The notes beneath the pieces are model-generated. The model did not search any database. It was given only the letters and a program-made list of their open reading frames with translations, and was not told where the DNA came from. From Morinoia aosen (lineage: Eukaryota > Arthropoda > Malacostraca > Amphipoda > Talitridae), in the NCBI GenBank assembly GCA_030386875.1, contig CM059559.1, forward strand, positions 66,540,392-66,604,391: 64,000 nt of DNA, in the 5' to 3' direction. Below are positions 10,262 to 19,639 of this stretch, piece after piece; within the stretch, counting starts at the first letter, position 1, and each line of letters starts with the position of its first letter. The position numbers and the translations under genes are program-made.

Positions 10262-10427
10262 AGTAATAACACCAAGGCTGCAACTCTCAAAGTCAACATT
10301 GTTCAAATTATTTATTACTTTATAAGGTAAACGTTTCGAGCACCAGGCTCATCATCAGTACAAGAGGTCTGAAAAGAACAAAACCGAGATAAATAGATAA
10401 AAATATGGGAGAATTATACACAGAATT
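10262..10427 (-). repeat. PLE2 terminal (pLTR) segment, homologous to 22265-22430
   Basis: On the minus strand this reads as the Penelope 3' terminal region and matches 22265-22430 (plus) through words such as AATTCTGTGTATAATTCTC and the hammerhead-like core. It ends with TTGACTTTGAGAGTTGCAGC and a TTATTACT tail. Confidence 0.75.
10316..10358 (-). ncRNA. Hammerhead-ribozyme-like motif in PLE2
   Basis: Minus strand: CUGAUGA, perfect 4-bp stem II (GAGC/GCUC), GAAAC, a 14-nt loop and GUA. AC/GU would form a 2-bp stem III exactly as in PLE1, though the two elements share little else here. Stem I is not clear. Confidence 0.55.
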
Positions 10428-10617
10428 AAAAAAAATACTACTACTTGAATCAAGAGGAAACTATGTACAAAGGGTGGGCACTATTAGTTTCATTGATAGG
10501 CGGCTTAAGTTTAAAAATGTACAAGGACTCTAAAATTTTCAAATCATTCTGATGATTGGCTGAAGCTAAAATGCTAAAGTTATTGCACTGCACACTGGAG
10601 CCACACCGCTCACTTCA

Positions 10618-12005
10618 CTATGGAGGCGCACCGAAGAGTGGGGCGGGATGGGCAAGAATCCTTCTAGTCCGGATACTACGTCCAGCATGCTCCGCTCCTC
10701 TAACGCCCGAAGTTCTGTAGGTCGAGCCTACATAACTAGATGCACATTGTGCACAACGAAATTCATACACAAGAGAGCGGCGCATGCTGGAACGGAATTT
10801 ATCTTTGTAGATAAAAGACGAACCTGTAGTAAATTTGTTTGTGAGAATTATTTTGAAATCAACATCATGTAAATATGAGTGATGAATTTTGACAAGCTCT
10901 GTCCTCATTTGTTCAGATTGAGGCCCAAAGTATAAAAAGGTATGTATAATCTCTTTCTCGTACTATCGACGAAATTTGCTGGTGAGCTATATTTGGAATT
11001 TAAAAAACGTTTTATCGAAGATTGATACTAAACATACAGGAAAACCATTATTCTTGAAAAAATTATGCAAAAAAGAGAATTCATTGTGAAGTTAAAGGCT
11101 CTATGTAGGAGGGCTTTTATGTCATTAATTTGAAAGATTAGGTGTGAAACTAAAAAAGCTAGGACTGAGTCCCGTAAAAGTAGGCTTTCGGTGAACAGAA
11201 GTTTAGAAAATTCCGTCGCGTTCAGAAATTAAGACAAATAGAAATGAAATCTTACTACCGACCTCTGCTTCAACTGTGAACCTGATATTGCTATGTTTTG
11301 AATTCAAATAATCAAAAAATTTCACAGAATGGGACGGGTCGTAGAAGAGCATAAAAGTGTCATCGACATTTCTCTGATAAAAAAATAATATAGGACGAAA
11401 TTGAGTTGGGCACTCAGCCAGCCATTCGGTCTCATGGTGGCACATAAAAATATTTGGAAAGATAGGACCGAGTGGCAAGCCTATACCCATTCCATCGACC
11501 TGTTTGTAAAATTTCCCATTGAAACAAAAGAATGAATTCAAACCAGAATGCTCCAACAAAGTTTTAAGAAGGGAACGAGTTAGGCCGATTGCAGTGGACG
11601 ACGGGTTGGTAAATAAAAGATTCAAACATATATCTATGGTTTCAATAATAGGAACAATAGTGAAAAGATACTCTACATCAAAAGAAGCCATGTGGTATTT
11701 TTAAGCTTGTGTGAAAATTTAAGCCTGTTGACACAAGTATAAGAATTATCCACTAAGTGGTCATTTACAGTAAAAGGTGATAAATTTGGTACAAGAAACT
11801 TTGCCAGTTGATAACTAGCAGTATTATAAGCTGCAAATATTGGACGAAATGGAAAATTAGTCAAAAAATTTGCGTTACGAACATTAGGGAGTCCATAGAG
11901 AATTCCTGGTCCTGATCCAGAAATGTAAAGTTTTTATAAAGATCATCTGCTATATGCTTTTTATTTCTGAGCAGCCGCAAAAATTTGTTAATTTATTATT
12001 TTTGA
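10618..12005 (-). pseudogene. Penelope RT and GIY-YIG, decayed, minus copy
   Basis: In coding order (high to low coordinates): FPFRPIFAAYNTASYQLAKF (RT finger, near 11820), MASFDVEYLFTIVP (RT motif A, near 11690), a QVDGMGIGLPLGP block (motif B), then YQRNVDDTFMLFYD (motif C, usually YVDD, here NVDD), FDYLNSKHSNIRFTVE, and after a gap of frameshifts the GIY-YIG part SLVYEFRCAQCASSYVGSTY with R and AEH residues. The frame breaks at about 11700, 11200 and 10910. Loss of the Tyr before VDD and the breaks make it inactive. Confidence 0.8.
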
Positions 12006-12010
12006 TATTT

Positions 12011-12490
12011 TAATTTTCAAAGAAAGTCCAATCAATTGCTCATAGGTATTTTCATGGCTTCAAGTCCTACAAAGTATTTCCCCCCATTTTTAGAAAATTA
12101 AATTTCAAGACTCTCAAGAATTTGGCTGCCAACAAATCCATTATCATCTGTAAGCCTGATAACGGAAATGTAATTGTGCTTCTTGACAAGTGTGTTTATA
12201 CTGATGTGATGGAGAGTATTATTTCCGATCCGACTAAATTCTCTGTCATTTCTGAACCTATTGAAAAATGCTCACGTAAAATTGAAAATAAAATTAACAA
12301 TTTTTTGCAGCTGCTCAGAAATAAAAAGCATATAGCTTATGATCTTTATAAAAAATTTTACATTTCTGGATCAGGACCAGGAATTCTTTACGGAGTCATA
12401 AAAATTCATAAAGCAAATTTGTTGACTAATTTTCCATTCCGTCCAATATTTGCAGCTTATAATACTGCTAATACTGTTAAAAATTTCTAA
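12011..12490 (+). pseudogene. Penelope RT N-terminal region, plus copy
   Basis: Reads KSIIICKPDNGNVIVLLDK, KINNFLQLLRNKK, SGSGPGILYGVIKIHK and NFPFRPIFAAYNTA, the finger region that precedes the Penelope RT palm; the typical G after KPDxGN is altered. The frame stops at 12490 and the rest decays by 12640, so palm and nuclease are absent. Confidence 0.75.
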
Positions 12491-13056
12491 TGTACTCATT
12501 CAATTTTTGATTCAAAAAATTAGCTTACCTTATTATCATGTTCTTTTGATGGACAATTTTGGCCAACTATTGATGTTAAATGTGAGAAGGATAAAAAACT
12601 TCTTCTTCTTTGAAGGAACTCTTAAATATAAAAATTAAATAAACTTGATCCAGCAACTTCGGAAATAATTTACCATGTTAAACATAGTAAGCCTGTGTTC
12701 ACAGACAGAGCATAATTCCACAATGTGAAGTAAACTTGAACAATCCAACGTTTCTCGAAAAGTTCACCAGAGCAATCTTCTGATGGAAGAGTTGAAGTTC
12801 TTTTTCTTCTTTTCTTCTTCTTTTTTCTTTTCTCTTTTCTTCCCCAAGCAGGACAGCAAGCAACGCTGCTCTGCCGACCGCAAGCATCCTGCCCCCTCCT
12901 CCCGCTCACACTCTGTCCTCCTCTGTCTTACACCCCAAGCTCCCCCCCCTTGCTTTCCTACTGGCAGTCTCTTTTTATCTACCTTTAAAAGGCGAGGTCT
13001 TCTACTTTAACCCAATGAACAAAATTTAATTTTTCTTCCTCTCTATCAACATCACA

Positions 13057-15237
13057 ATGTATCAATATAGAACTCGTTCAACTACTCGGAAGGTTGCCCC
13101 ATCTGAAAAAACATCCTCCAGTACAACTCCGTGCGAAAAGCTCAGTAAAATGCGTAAAGCACCAGCCATAAAGCGGAAAGGCAGACCTAATAAATCCGCC
13201 CCTGTGAATCCACCAGTTCAAGGTCCTCAAACACTCAAAACGAAAAATGCTTCTCGGACGTTCGTGAAGTCTGGTATCAGCAAGTGTTTCTCAGCCCCTG
13301 AAGCATCACTAATGACTGCAAAATCAGAGTCATCTGACACGGGCAAAAATCTCTCAGGCGCTGCTTGTAATAATCCAGCTCCCAGTAATAATTCATCTTC
13401 TCAAGTTCTGAAACCTGCTACGGGCACACCCGAAGCGAGTTCAAGAAATTCCGTACAAGCAGCACTCGACTCTCAACCCCACGCTTTGGACTGTGTCCGA
13501 GAAGATTCATCGTCCACAAAGCCGAGAATCTTTAGTGAAGAAGATACGTCCTCACTGGCGGAAGCTGCCACAGCACTGCTAGCTCCTTCGTCTCGCCGAA
13601 ACGATTGCGTCATGGCGACGTCGCCCCTGCCCTGCGTCACTGAGAAAGCTCAAAATCGTTCACCGCCGACGGAAACACCAACGTCATCGTTAAAACGCGA
13701 TAAAATTTTGGATGTGTGCAACGAGTCAAACAGCATAAGGGGTAATTTTAATTCTAATTTTAATGATAAATTGTGTGTAGACCTTTCAGGCGGCGAAGTT
13801 ATGTTTGAAAATGCATACGCAGCAGCTGATACTGGCAGTAAAATACCTCAGAGCGTAAACTGCGAGGATAACGTAAGACTTTCAGTGGAGAAAAATACAA
13901 CCAGACCTGTTACCGCTTTTGATGAGTACTTACATCCTCTCCAAATGACCAGTTCCCAAACTATTCACGAAATAAATAACACGCTGTCTCTTACAGCTGC
14001 ATTTCTCAATAAAGCTTTGAGACAAAATTGTCCCCCAAGCCCAGCGTCGATTTTTTCCACTGTATCAAATATTCAAGTGATTATAGAACAGCTTTTTGCT
14101 TTAAATTATCGTATCAGCGCTCATGATTTTACGCCGGTGGTAGCTGCGAGTAACCATCCTTATGCGAAATCCCCTTTAGACACTTTTCTCGTTGGAGACA
14201 ATAGTCTCACAAAAATCAACAGAGATGACATTGATAGTGCATGCAGGATTCAGACCATAACTTCGGAACGTCTAAATGATCTCTATGATGAGATTGAACG
14301 CGCACCTCCTTTCAGGAACTATATAATTAGTTTCAAAGGTTTGAGAATCTCGTCCCAAAATCTCACGAAATTAAAAAAATTGATCATGACAAAGAATCTT
14401 CTTTCTCGTATTTATGTGGTGAGTGCCTGCAGTGGGCAGCAATTGTACATGGCATCGAGCCTGTGCAGAAAAATTGGTCTTAAACTGATTCCGCTGCGAG
14501 CAAATGTAAAAACCGGTCCTGTTGATGAAGCTTACAACAATGTCCGCACTTGGCCCGTTACGCGAGAAGACACGCATCATTTTCTTCAACAAATTGCTCT
14601 AAAATCACCTTTGAGACTAACTTCACAATTTATCTCCTGTGTCAGAAACTCCCATGATCTGAATGAAGAAATTGAATACTTTAATGATTATTCAAAACAG
14701 CAAAATGAGTTGAATGATTGTTCTAAGTTGACCGCCTTTCCACGTGAAACCTCCAGCAGCATAAACCGATGTTTGCCTTCATATAACAAACCCTCTCCTC
14801 CCCTCTCCTCCCGATGTTTGCCCTCATATAACAAGCCCTCCCCTGCATCCGCCACAAACCACTGCGGAGTGCCTACAAAAAAAAGGTTTTCATTGCTATC
14901 CAATGCTGATGAAGAGGATGAAAAGCCCCTCTCAGACACGAGTATAAATCAACATCCAATCACATACTCAGAAGCAGTAAAATCAACAGGAAGAGAGAAA
15001 GCGCTGCAAGATTGCAGTCGACAATCGATGGAAAATCCACTACCCAACGGTATGCACAATCATCACCCGAAAAATATAATTGACACGAGCATTTCTCAGT
15101 TCTCTGCAAATCCCCATACGAGAAATCACCACAGAACGGGAACTCAGAGCCAGAAAAACGTAAATTCCCCGCACCTCTCAGAACCTCTTAATGATGACAA
15201 AAAGTGCGAAAAAAAACGTCTCCAGCCGCATTTGTGA
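13057..15237 (+). CDS. LINE ORF1 protein (unassigned family)
   Basis: 726 codons, intact, starting at the first ATG after the 5' leader. The N-terminal about 60 residues are rich in K, R, S and T (basic, likely nucleic-acid binding). Residues about 60-300 are low-complexity S/T/P. Residues about 300-560 look globular (SLTAAFLNKALRQNCPPSPA, SFKGLRISSQNLTKLKKLI, LLSRIYVVSACSGQQLYMA). A short duplication in 600-625 gives two RCLPSYNKPSP copies. I see no CCHC knuckle, RRM or esterase motif. By position it should bind the LINE RNA. It overlaps the next frame by 47 nt. Confidence 0.75.
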   Translation: MYQYRTRSTTRKVAPSEKTSSSTTPCEKLSKMRKAPAIKRKGRPNKSAPVNPPVQGPQTLKTKNASRTFVKSGISKCFSAPEASLMTAKSESSDTGKNLSGAACNNPAPSNNSSSQVLKPATGTPEASSRNSVQAALDSQPHALDCVREDSSSTKPRIFSEEDTSSLAEAATALLAPSSRRNDCVMATSPLPCVTEKAQNRSPPTETPTSSLKRDKILDVCNESNSIRGNFNSNFNDKLCVDLSGGEVMFENAYAAADTGSKIPQSVNCEDNVRLSVEKNTTRPVTAFDEYLHPLQMTSSQTIHEINNTLSLTAAFLNKALRQNCPPSPASIFSTVSNIQVIIEQLFALNYRISAHDFTPVVAASNHPYAKSPLDTFLVGDNSLTKINRDDIDSACRIQTITSERLNDLYDEIERAPPFRNYIISFKGLRISSQNLTKLKKLIMTKNLLSRIYVVSACSGQQLYMASSLCRKIGLKLIPLRANVKTGPVDEAYNNVRTWPVTREDTHHFLQQIALKSPLRLTSQFISCVRNSHDLNEEIEYFNDYSKQQNELNDCSKLTAFPRETSSSINRCLPSYNKPSPPLSSRCLPSYNKPSPASATNHCGVPTKKRFSLLSNADEEDEKPLSDTSINQHPITYSEAVKSTGREKALQDCSRQSMENPLPNGMHNHHPKNIIDTSISQFSANPHTRNHHRTGTQSQKNVNSPHLSEPLNDDKKCEKKRLQPHL

Positions 15238-15721
15238 ACGCATGAATTCCACAATGGATGAATTGAAACGATCATGGAACATAAAACTGATTCCCACCAA
15301 AGCCGATGGACACTGCCTCCTCCACGCAGTAGCTCATCTACTTACAAAACAACCAGCATCAAAATGGAATTACAATTCCCTAAAGGCTGCAATCAAAACA
15401 GAGAGTAAAGCAAACTACAGCACATATGCTAAGTTTTTTGACAAGAACAGTGGCGACATGCAAAACCTCATAGATAATTACATTGACGAAAAACATTTTG
15501 ACCAAGCTGCTGTAGACCTTATACCACTAATCATTTCAAATGTGACAGGCCAAAAACTTCTCGTCCTGGATGAAAAAGATCATTGTGTTTTGAAAATATC
15601 AGTCGTTCCCATTTCAGAGTTATCAAATAATAACCCTACACTACTGCTCCATCGTAAAAACGATCACCACAGTGCTCTTGTCACACAAGGCAAAAATCAG
15701 ACCAGGGTTACCTCATCTTGA
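15191..15721 (+). CDS. OTU-like cysteine protease of the LINE
   Basis: 176 codons in the +1 frame relative to ORF1. The signature KADGHCLLHAVAHLL matches the OTU catalytic motif D-G-x-C-L-F/L-H/R, with Cys at about residue 42, and the C-terminal histidine is probably in KNDHHSALV. OTU enzymes cleave ubiquitin-type linkages; in retroelements they may process the polyprotein or counter host degradation, but that is inference. The frame could start at 15191 inside ORF1 or at the ATG at 15242, four nt after the ORF1 stop. It ends at a UGA at 15719-15721, after which the same frame is open into the endonuclease. Confidence 0.75.
   Translation: MMTKSAKKNVSSRICERMNSTMDELKRSWNIKLIPTKADGHCLLHAVAHLLTKQPASKWNYNSLKAAIKTESKANYSTYAKFFDKNSGDMQNLIDNYIDEKHFDQAAVDLIPLIISNVTGQKLLVLDEKDHCVLKISVVPISELSNNNPTLLLHRKNDHHSALVTQGKNQTRVTSS
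15235..15244 (+). promoter_or_regulatory. ORF1 stop / downstream ATG, candidate termination-reinitiation site
   Basis: TGAACGCATG: the ORF1 stop (15235-15237) is four nt from an ATG (15242) in the OTU frame. Stop-start proximity is used by some LINEs for coupled translation. The upstream ATG at 15191 is an alternative. Confidence 0.45.
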
Positions 15722-16756
15722 CAAAGTGCCGCTGCCCAGCCAAATAGTAGACTTTCTCACATAGCAGATGCTGGGCCAAACACCCTGGGCAACTTAGACA
15801 AAATCGATAAATCCCCTGAACGATCCCATCGAGATAGTAACCTCGCTACCTTTAAAAAGAGTGCTAATATAGGTAAAATCAAAATCAAGCATGTAAATGC
15901 TCGAAGCCTGAATGGTAAATTGGATGAAATCAGAGTAATGTTGGTCACTGAAAAAATTGACATTTTGTGTGTCTCAGAAACATGGTTTGATTCACGAACC
16001 CAAAGTTCATTTTTTAACATTCCTGATTACGTGTTGTACCGCTACGATGGCGCTAAAACCAGCCGAGGTAGTGGATCTTGTATTTTTGTGAAAGAAATGT
16101 ACTCAACATCTTCACTACTAGCGAATAAAGTTTGCAAAGGCATTGAAATGGTTTGGTTAGAAGTGCAAATCAATAAACACAAATCAATAATCATTGGCAG
16201 CCTTTACCGGCACCCATCGTCTCCCCTAAATCTAACACTAGATTTCATTGAGGAAACCTTCAAAGAAATCCTTCAGGCAAAAAAATCATTCTTTGCTTTC
16301 GGAGATTTCAATGTTGACCTAACGGACAAAAACAATCAGCTAAGCAAACTATTGTATAAACTAAGCTTATCACAAATGGTCAAAGAACCGACTCGCATCA
16401 CTAAAGTCTCTTCAACTCTCCTCGATCTAGCAATCACAAATAATCCCACCGCAATACTTAGTACAGTAATATCACCTTCTATTTCCGATCACCACTCTAT
16501 AGAATGTGAAATTAATATTGCGAAGGAAAGACAAAAATACCGCTTAATGACCTATCGCTCGAAAAGGCACTATTCAGCAGAACTATTTCAAGAAAAACTA
16601 CTCGATAGGTCTACCGAATTCCAGAAAATGATGCAATCTGACGATGTTGACATACAAGTGTCAATTTTCAACGAGAACTTCACAGCAGCTCTCGACGAAT
16701 GTGCACCTTACGTCACCAAAAAAAAACAAGCCAAAACGAACTGTTTGGATTACTGA
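15722..16756 (+). pseudogene. LINE ORF2 endonuclease (AP-like) domain
   Basis: Open without an ATG from the codon after the UGA at 15719. It reads KIKIKHVNARSLNGKLDEIR, then CVSETWF, a GSGSCIFV strand, GSLYRHPSS, FAFGDFNVDL and SISDHHSIE. These are the N, E, GDFN and SDH residues of the exonuclease-endonuclease-phosphatase fold used for target-primed reverse transcription, all retained. The frame ends at 16756 only because it shifts at a run of nine A (16718-16726); the RT frame takes over there. Likely one ORF2 protein originally, joined to the OTU part upstream. Confidence 0.85.
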
Positions 16757-18659
16757 CGAAGTTAAAGAGATGAGCAGAATAAAGAAAGCTAACTTGCGAG
16801 AGTACAAAAACAATAGATCAAACAGTACCTTATACAAGAGATATAAAGAACATGAAAAAATTCTTCGAAAGAAAATCACTGAAGCGAAACAAACTCACTT
16901 CCACCAGGCACTGATAACGGCTAAAAATAACCCGAAGCGAACTTGGGAAATCATTAGTGAGGTAGCCCCATATAAAAATTTAGATCGCATAAGTAATTTT
17001 GAAAATCCCTTGGCAACAGCCACGGATTTCAACACATTCTTTTCAAAAGTAGGGGCCCAAGTTTTCAGTGAGGTGTGTACCAATCCAGATGAAACGACAA
17101 TTGAAAATTCATGCCCCACTGCACCCTCGAGGACTGATGTCAAGTGGAGACCACGCCCTGTCGATTTACCAGAGTTACGAAACATCTTATACTCACTAAA
17201 AAACACAAAGGCAGTTGGACATGATGGTATCAGTCTTCAATATATCGAAGACAGTTTCCCTGTTACAGCACCATGGATTCGTCTGATAATTAATACATCA
17301 ATAGTAACCAATACGTTTCCAAACCAATGGAAACACTCCATCATTAGACCGTTGCACAAAAGTGGTGACCTAAATACAGCATCAAACTACAGGCCCATCA
17401 GTCTTTTGCCTGTCATGTCCAAACTATTGGAGAAAGTGGTGACAAATCAACTGTCATTTCACCTGGACGAGTCAAATTTACTCCACCAAAATCAATATGC
17501 CTATAGAAGAAATACTAGCACTCAAGACGCTCTGCTCAATATATCTGAAAAAATATACAGTGACATCGATCAAAAGAATGTAACACTCTTGCTACTACTC
17601 GATCTCTCTAAGGCGTTCGATAGCGTCAAACATGAAAGACTTCTACGTAAAATACTGAACTTGAGAATAGACACGCAATGGTTTGAAAGTTACTTGTCAA
17701 ATCGATCTCATGCAGTCCGCATAGAAAACAAATTGTCCCCATTCATTCAAAACAATTTTGGTGTTCCCCAAGGATCCATTCTTGGTCCGCTACTGTTTTC
17801 TATTTTCATTAATGATTTCCCTCCAATGCCTTCTAACACACGGATCTCAATGTATGCAGATGATGTTCAAATTTCAATAACAAGTTCTGTATCGGAAATA
17901 CCACAGACGCAAATTAAAGCCGAAACTTTACTGACTAGCCTGAAATCATGGTACGACCGAAATGGTCTCAAATTAAATGCTAATAAAACACAATGCATTA
18001 TTTTTGGATCCAAAGATGCAATTAAAAAAACTTCAGATTTTACTCTTGCAGTTGGAAATGATAAAATTAATGCATCAGAAAAAGTTAAAAATCTAGGTAT
18101 CTGGTTCGATAGAAATATGTCCTTCAAATCTCACGTTGAGACTACTTGCAACAAAATCTACGGAACTTTAATGTTTTTTCATCGTATAAAAAGTATGCTA
18201 GACGAAAAATCCAGATTATTAGCCATTCAATCCCTTGTGTTATCGCGCATTGACTACTGCAGCCTAGTATGGGGAGACTTACCTCAATACCTTCAAAGGG
18301 ACTTACAAAAATGCATGAATTTTGCAGCCAAGGTGGTATGCAACGGTAATTTCAAAAGAAGTGATCACGTAACCCCTCTCCTCAATAAACTCGGCTGGAT
18401 CCCTATCCAAGAAAGGCTCCTCATGCAGAAGGCCCAATACGTATTCTCCTCGTTATATCTTCCTCAGAGCAATGCTGAGATAGTGCGTTTCCATCCACCC
18501 ACTGTAACCAATCAAAAACCGAACAGAAACAATAATGTCTTAGTCAACTATCGTTCATCTCACTTAGGGCAGAAGGCTCTGTCCATATCAGGTGCCTTAC
18601 TGTGGAACAAACTTCCCCTGAGTATTAAAGAATATAATGCTCACTATAATGCACAGTAA
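16727..18659 (+). pseudogene. LINE ORF2 reverse transcriptase domain
   Basis: The frame is open from 16644 to 18659, meaningful from the A9 run on: TVWITDEVKEMSRIKK linker, then RT motifs in order: KAVGHDGISLQYI, ASNYRPISLLPVMSKLLEKV, LLLDLSKAFDSVKH (motif A), FGVPQGSILGPLLFSIFIND (motif B), MYADDVQ (motif C, catalytic Asp pair present), ANKTQCIIFG and VKNLGIWFD. All catalytic residues are present. One extra A at 16718-16726 would explain the +1 shift. It ends in a 45-nt insert with two stops; the C-terminal domain resumes in frame after it. Confidence 0.85.
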
Positions 18660-19018
18660 ATATAAAGCTATCTAGAATATAATGCTCACACAAATGATTC
18701 ATTCAAAAATTTACAAATACTTAAACTTTCAGATCTCTACAAAATCTCCATTTGTAATTTCATTTACAAAACATTAAGAAATGATGGCGACAATAGCCTG
18801 AAACTATTATTAAGTGCGCAAACTGGTCATCACGACCATTTAACCCGAAATAGAAGTAAATTCATGCTTCCTTATTTTTCAAAGGCCCGGTCACAACACA
18901 GTATCCCCTTCGTTGGAACTAAAACTTGGAACTCAATACCTGCGGAGATCCGTGACAGTAATTCTTACAAGGTATTCAAAAGAAATCTCGAGACTCACTT
19001 CCTATCGGAATATTAGTC
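18660..19018 (+). pseudogene. C-terminal domain of the LINE ORF2 protein
   Basis: After TAA stops inside a 45-nt insert the same frame is open from 18675: LSDLYKISICNFIYKTL, the segment before RSKFMLPYFSKARSQHSI, GTKTWNSIPAEIRDS and SYKVFKRNLETHFL, ending with TAG at 19016-19018. This is the usual C-terminal extension of CR1/L2/Jockey RTs. GAATATAATGCTCAC occurs on both sides of the insert. Confidence 0.75.
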
Positions 19019-19406
19019 GTGTAAGATCACCAAGTCAAATCTTGTCTCCTATATATATATATATGACTGTTTCCAATAATGAAAGTTGCCATGGATAATA
19101 TGTAATATGTAATTTGCCTTCAGTGTGCTGTTAAATCTTTATCGAATATACTGCTAAATATAGTCCATATAACCTATATTGTAAAATTAAATAGCTGTTA
19201 TCGAGTAAATTATCTCACTGATCAGTCAAATGCGAAACTAGGTTAAGTGATTTAGGTTAAACATTATTGTACACCTTAGAATAATGTTGATGGTAGGATG
19301 CCCCAGAAGTCGCTGAACTTATTCGGGCCCACAGGTAGCTATATTCAAACTTGTCCATTGTACTAGACTTAAGAAACATTCTACCTCTGTATCTCCTGTG
19401 GTAAAT

Positions 19407-19432
19407 AAATTGTTAAATTGTTAAATTGTTAA
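19407..19432 (+). repeat. LINE 3' octamer tail
   Basis: About three copies of AAATTGTT directly after the 3' untranslated region, marking the LINE 3' end. Confidence 0.7.
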
Positions 19433-19639
19433 AGTCCCTCAAAGACCGAGAGAATTTAAAGCCAAAATAACTCGTCATCTTGTGTCTCAATAATAAACCT
19501 TAGTTACAGAACATACTGAATGAGTACTGACGAATCTCATTTACCTGGTATCTCCATTGCTGAACAATCTCCCTCGCTCATTGTTTTATAATTCAAGACA
19601 TCAAACAACAGTTTTGAAGTATGCGTAGGTATTATGATT

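Larger units (their letters stand above)
10262..12640. mobile_element. Two broken Penelope-like copies, head to head (PLE2)
   Basis: A minus-strand copy (10262 to about 12005) and a plus-strand copy (about 12010-12640) of one Penelope family meet at about 12007. Both carry the same N-terminal RT segment (about 11815-12000 minus and 12290-12475 plus) and diverge by scattered substitutions. The junction resembles template switching or paired 5'-truncated insertion, a geometry typical of Penelope elements. Another fragment of the same terminus lies at 22265-22430. Confidence 0.75.
12700..19432 (+). mobile_element. LINE (CR1/Jockey superfamily) with ORF1, OTU protease, EN and RT
   Basis: A nearly full-length non-LTR retrotransposon. 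Order: 5' untranslated region with a T/C-rich tract (12783-12840), ORF1 (13057-15237), OTU-protease frame (to 15721), AP-like endonuclease (EN, 15722-16756), RT plus C-terminal domain (to 19018), 3' untranslated region, and a tail of about three AAATTGTT octamers at 19407-19432. Short 3' tandem repeats rather than poly(A) are typical of CR1/L2-like LINEs. The 5' end is not sharply defined (12.66-12.9 kb). Three lesions or recoding sites break ORF2. Confidence 0.85.

Noticed and set aside
12670..13010. Short K/R- or F/S-rich frames on both strands
   Set aside because: They come from the T/C-rich tract in the LINE 5' untranslated region.
16661..18127. Minus frames of 72-103 codons across the LINE RT
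   Set aside because: Antisense shadows of the RT frame.
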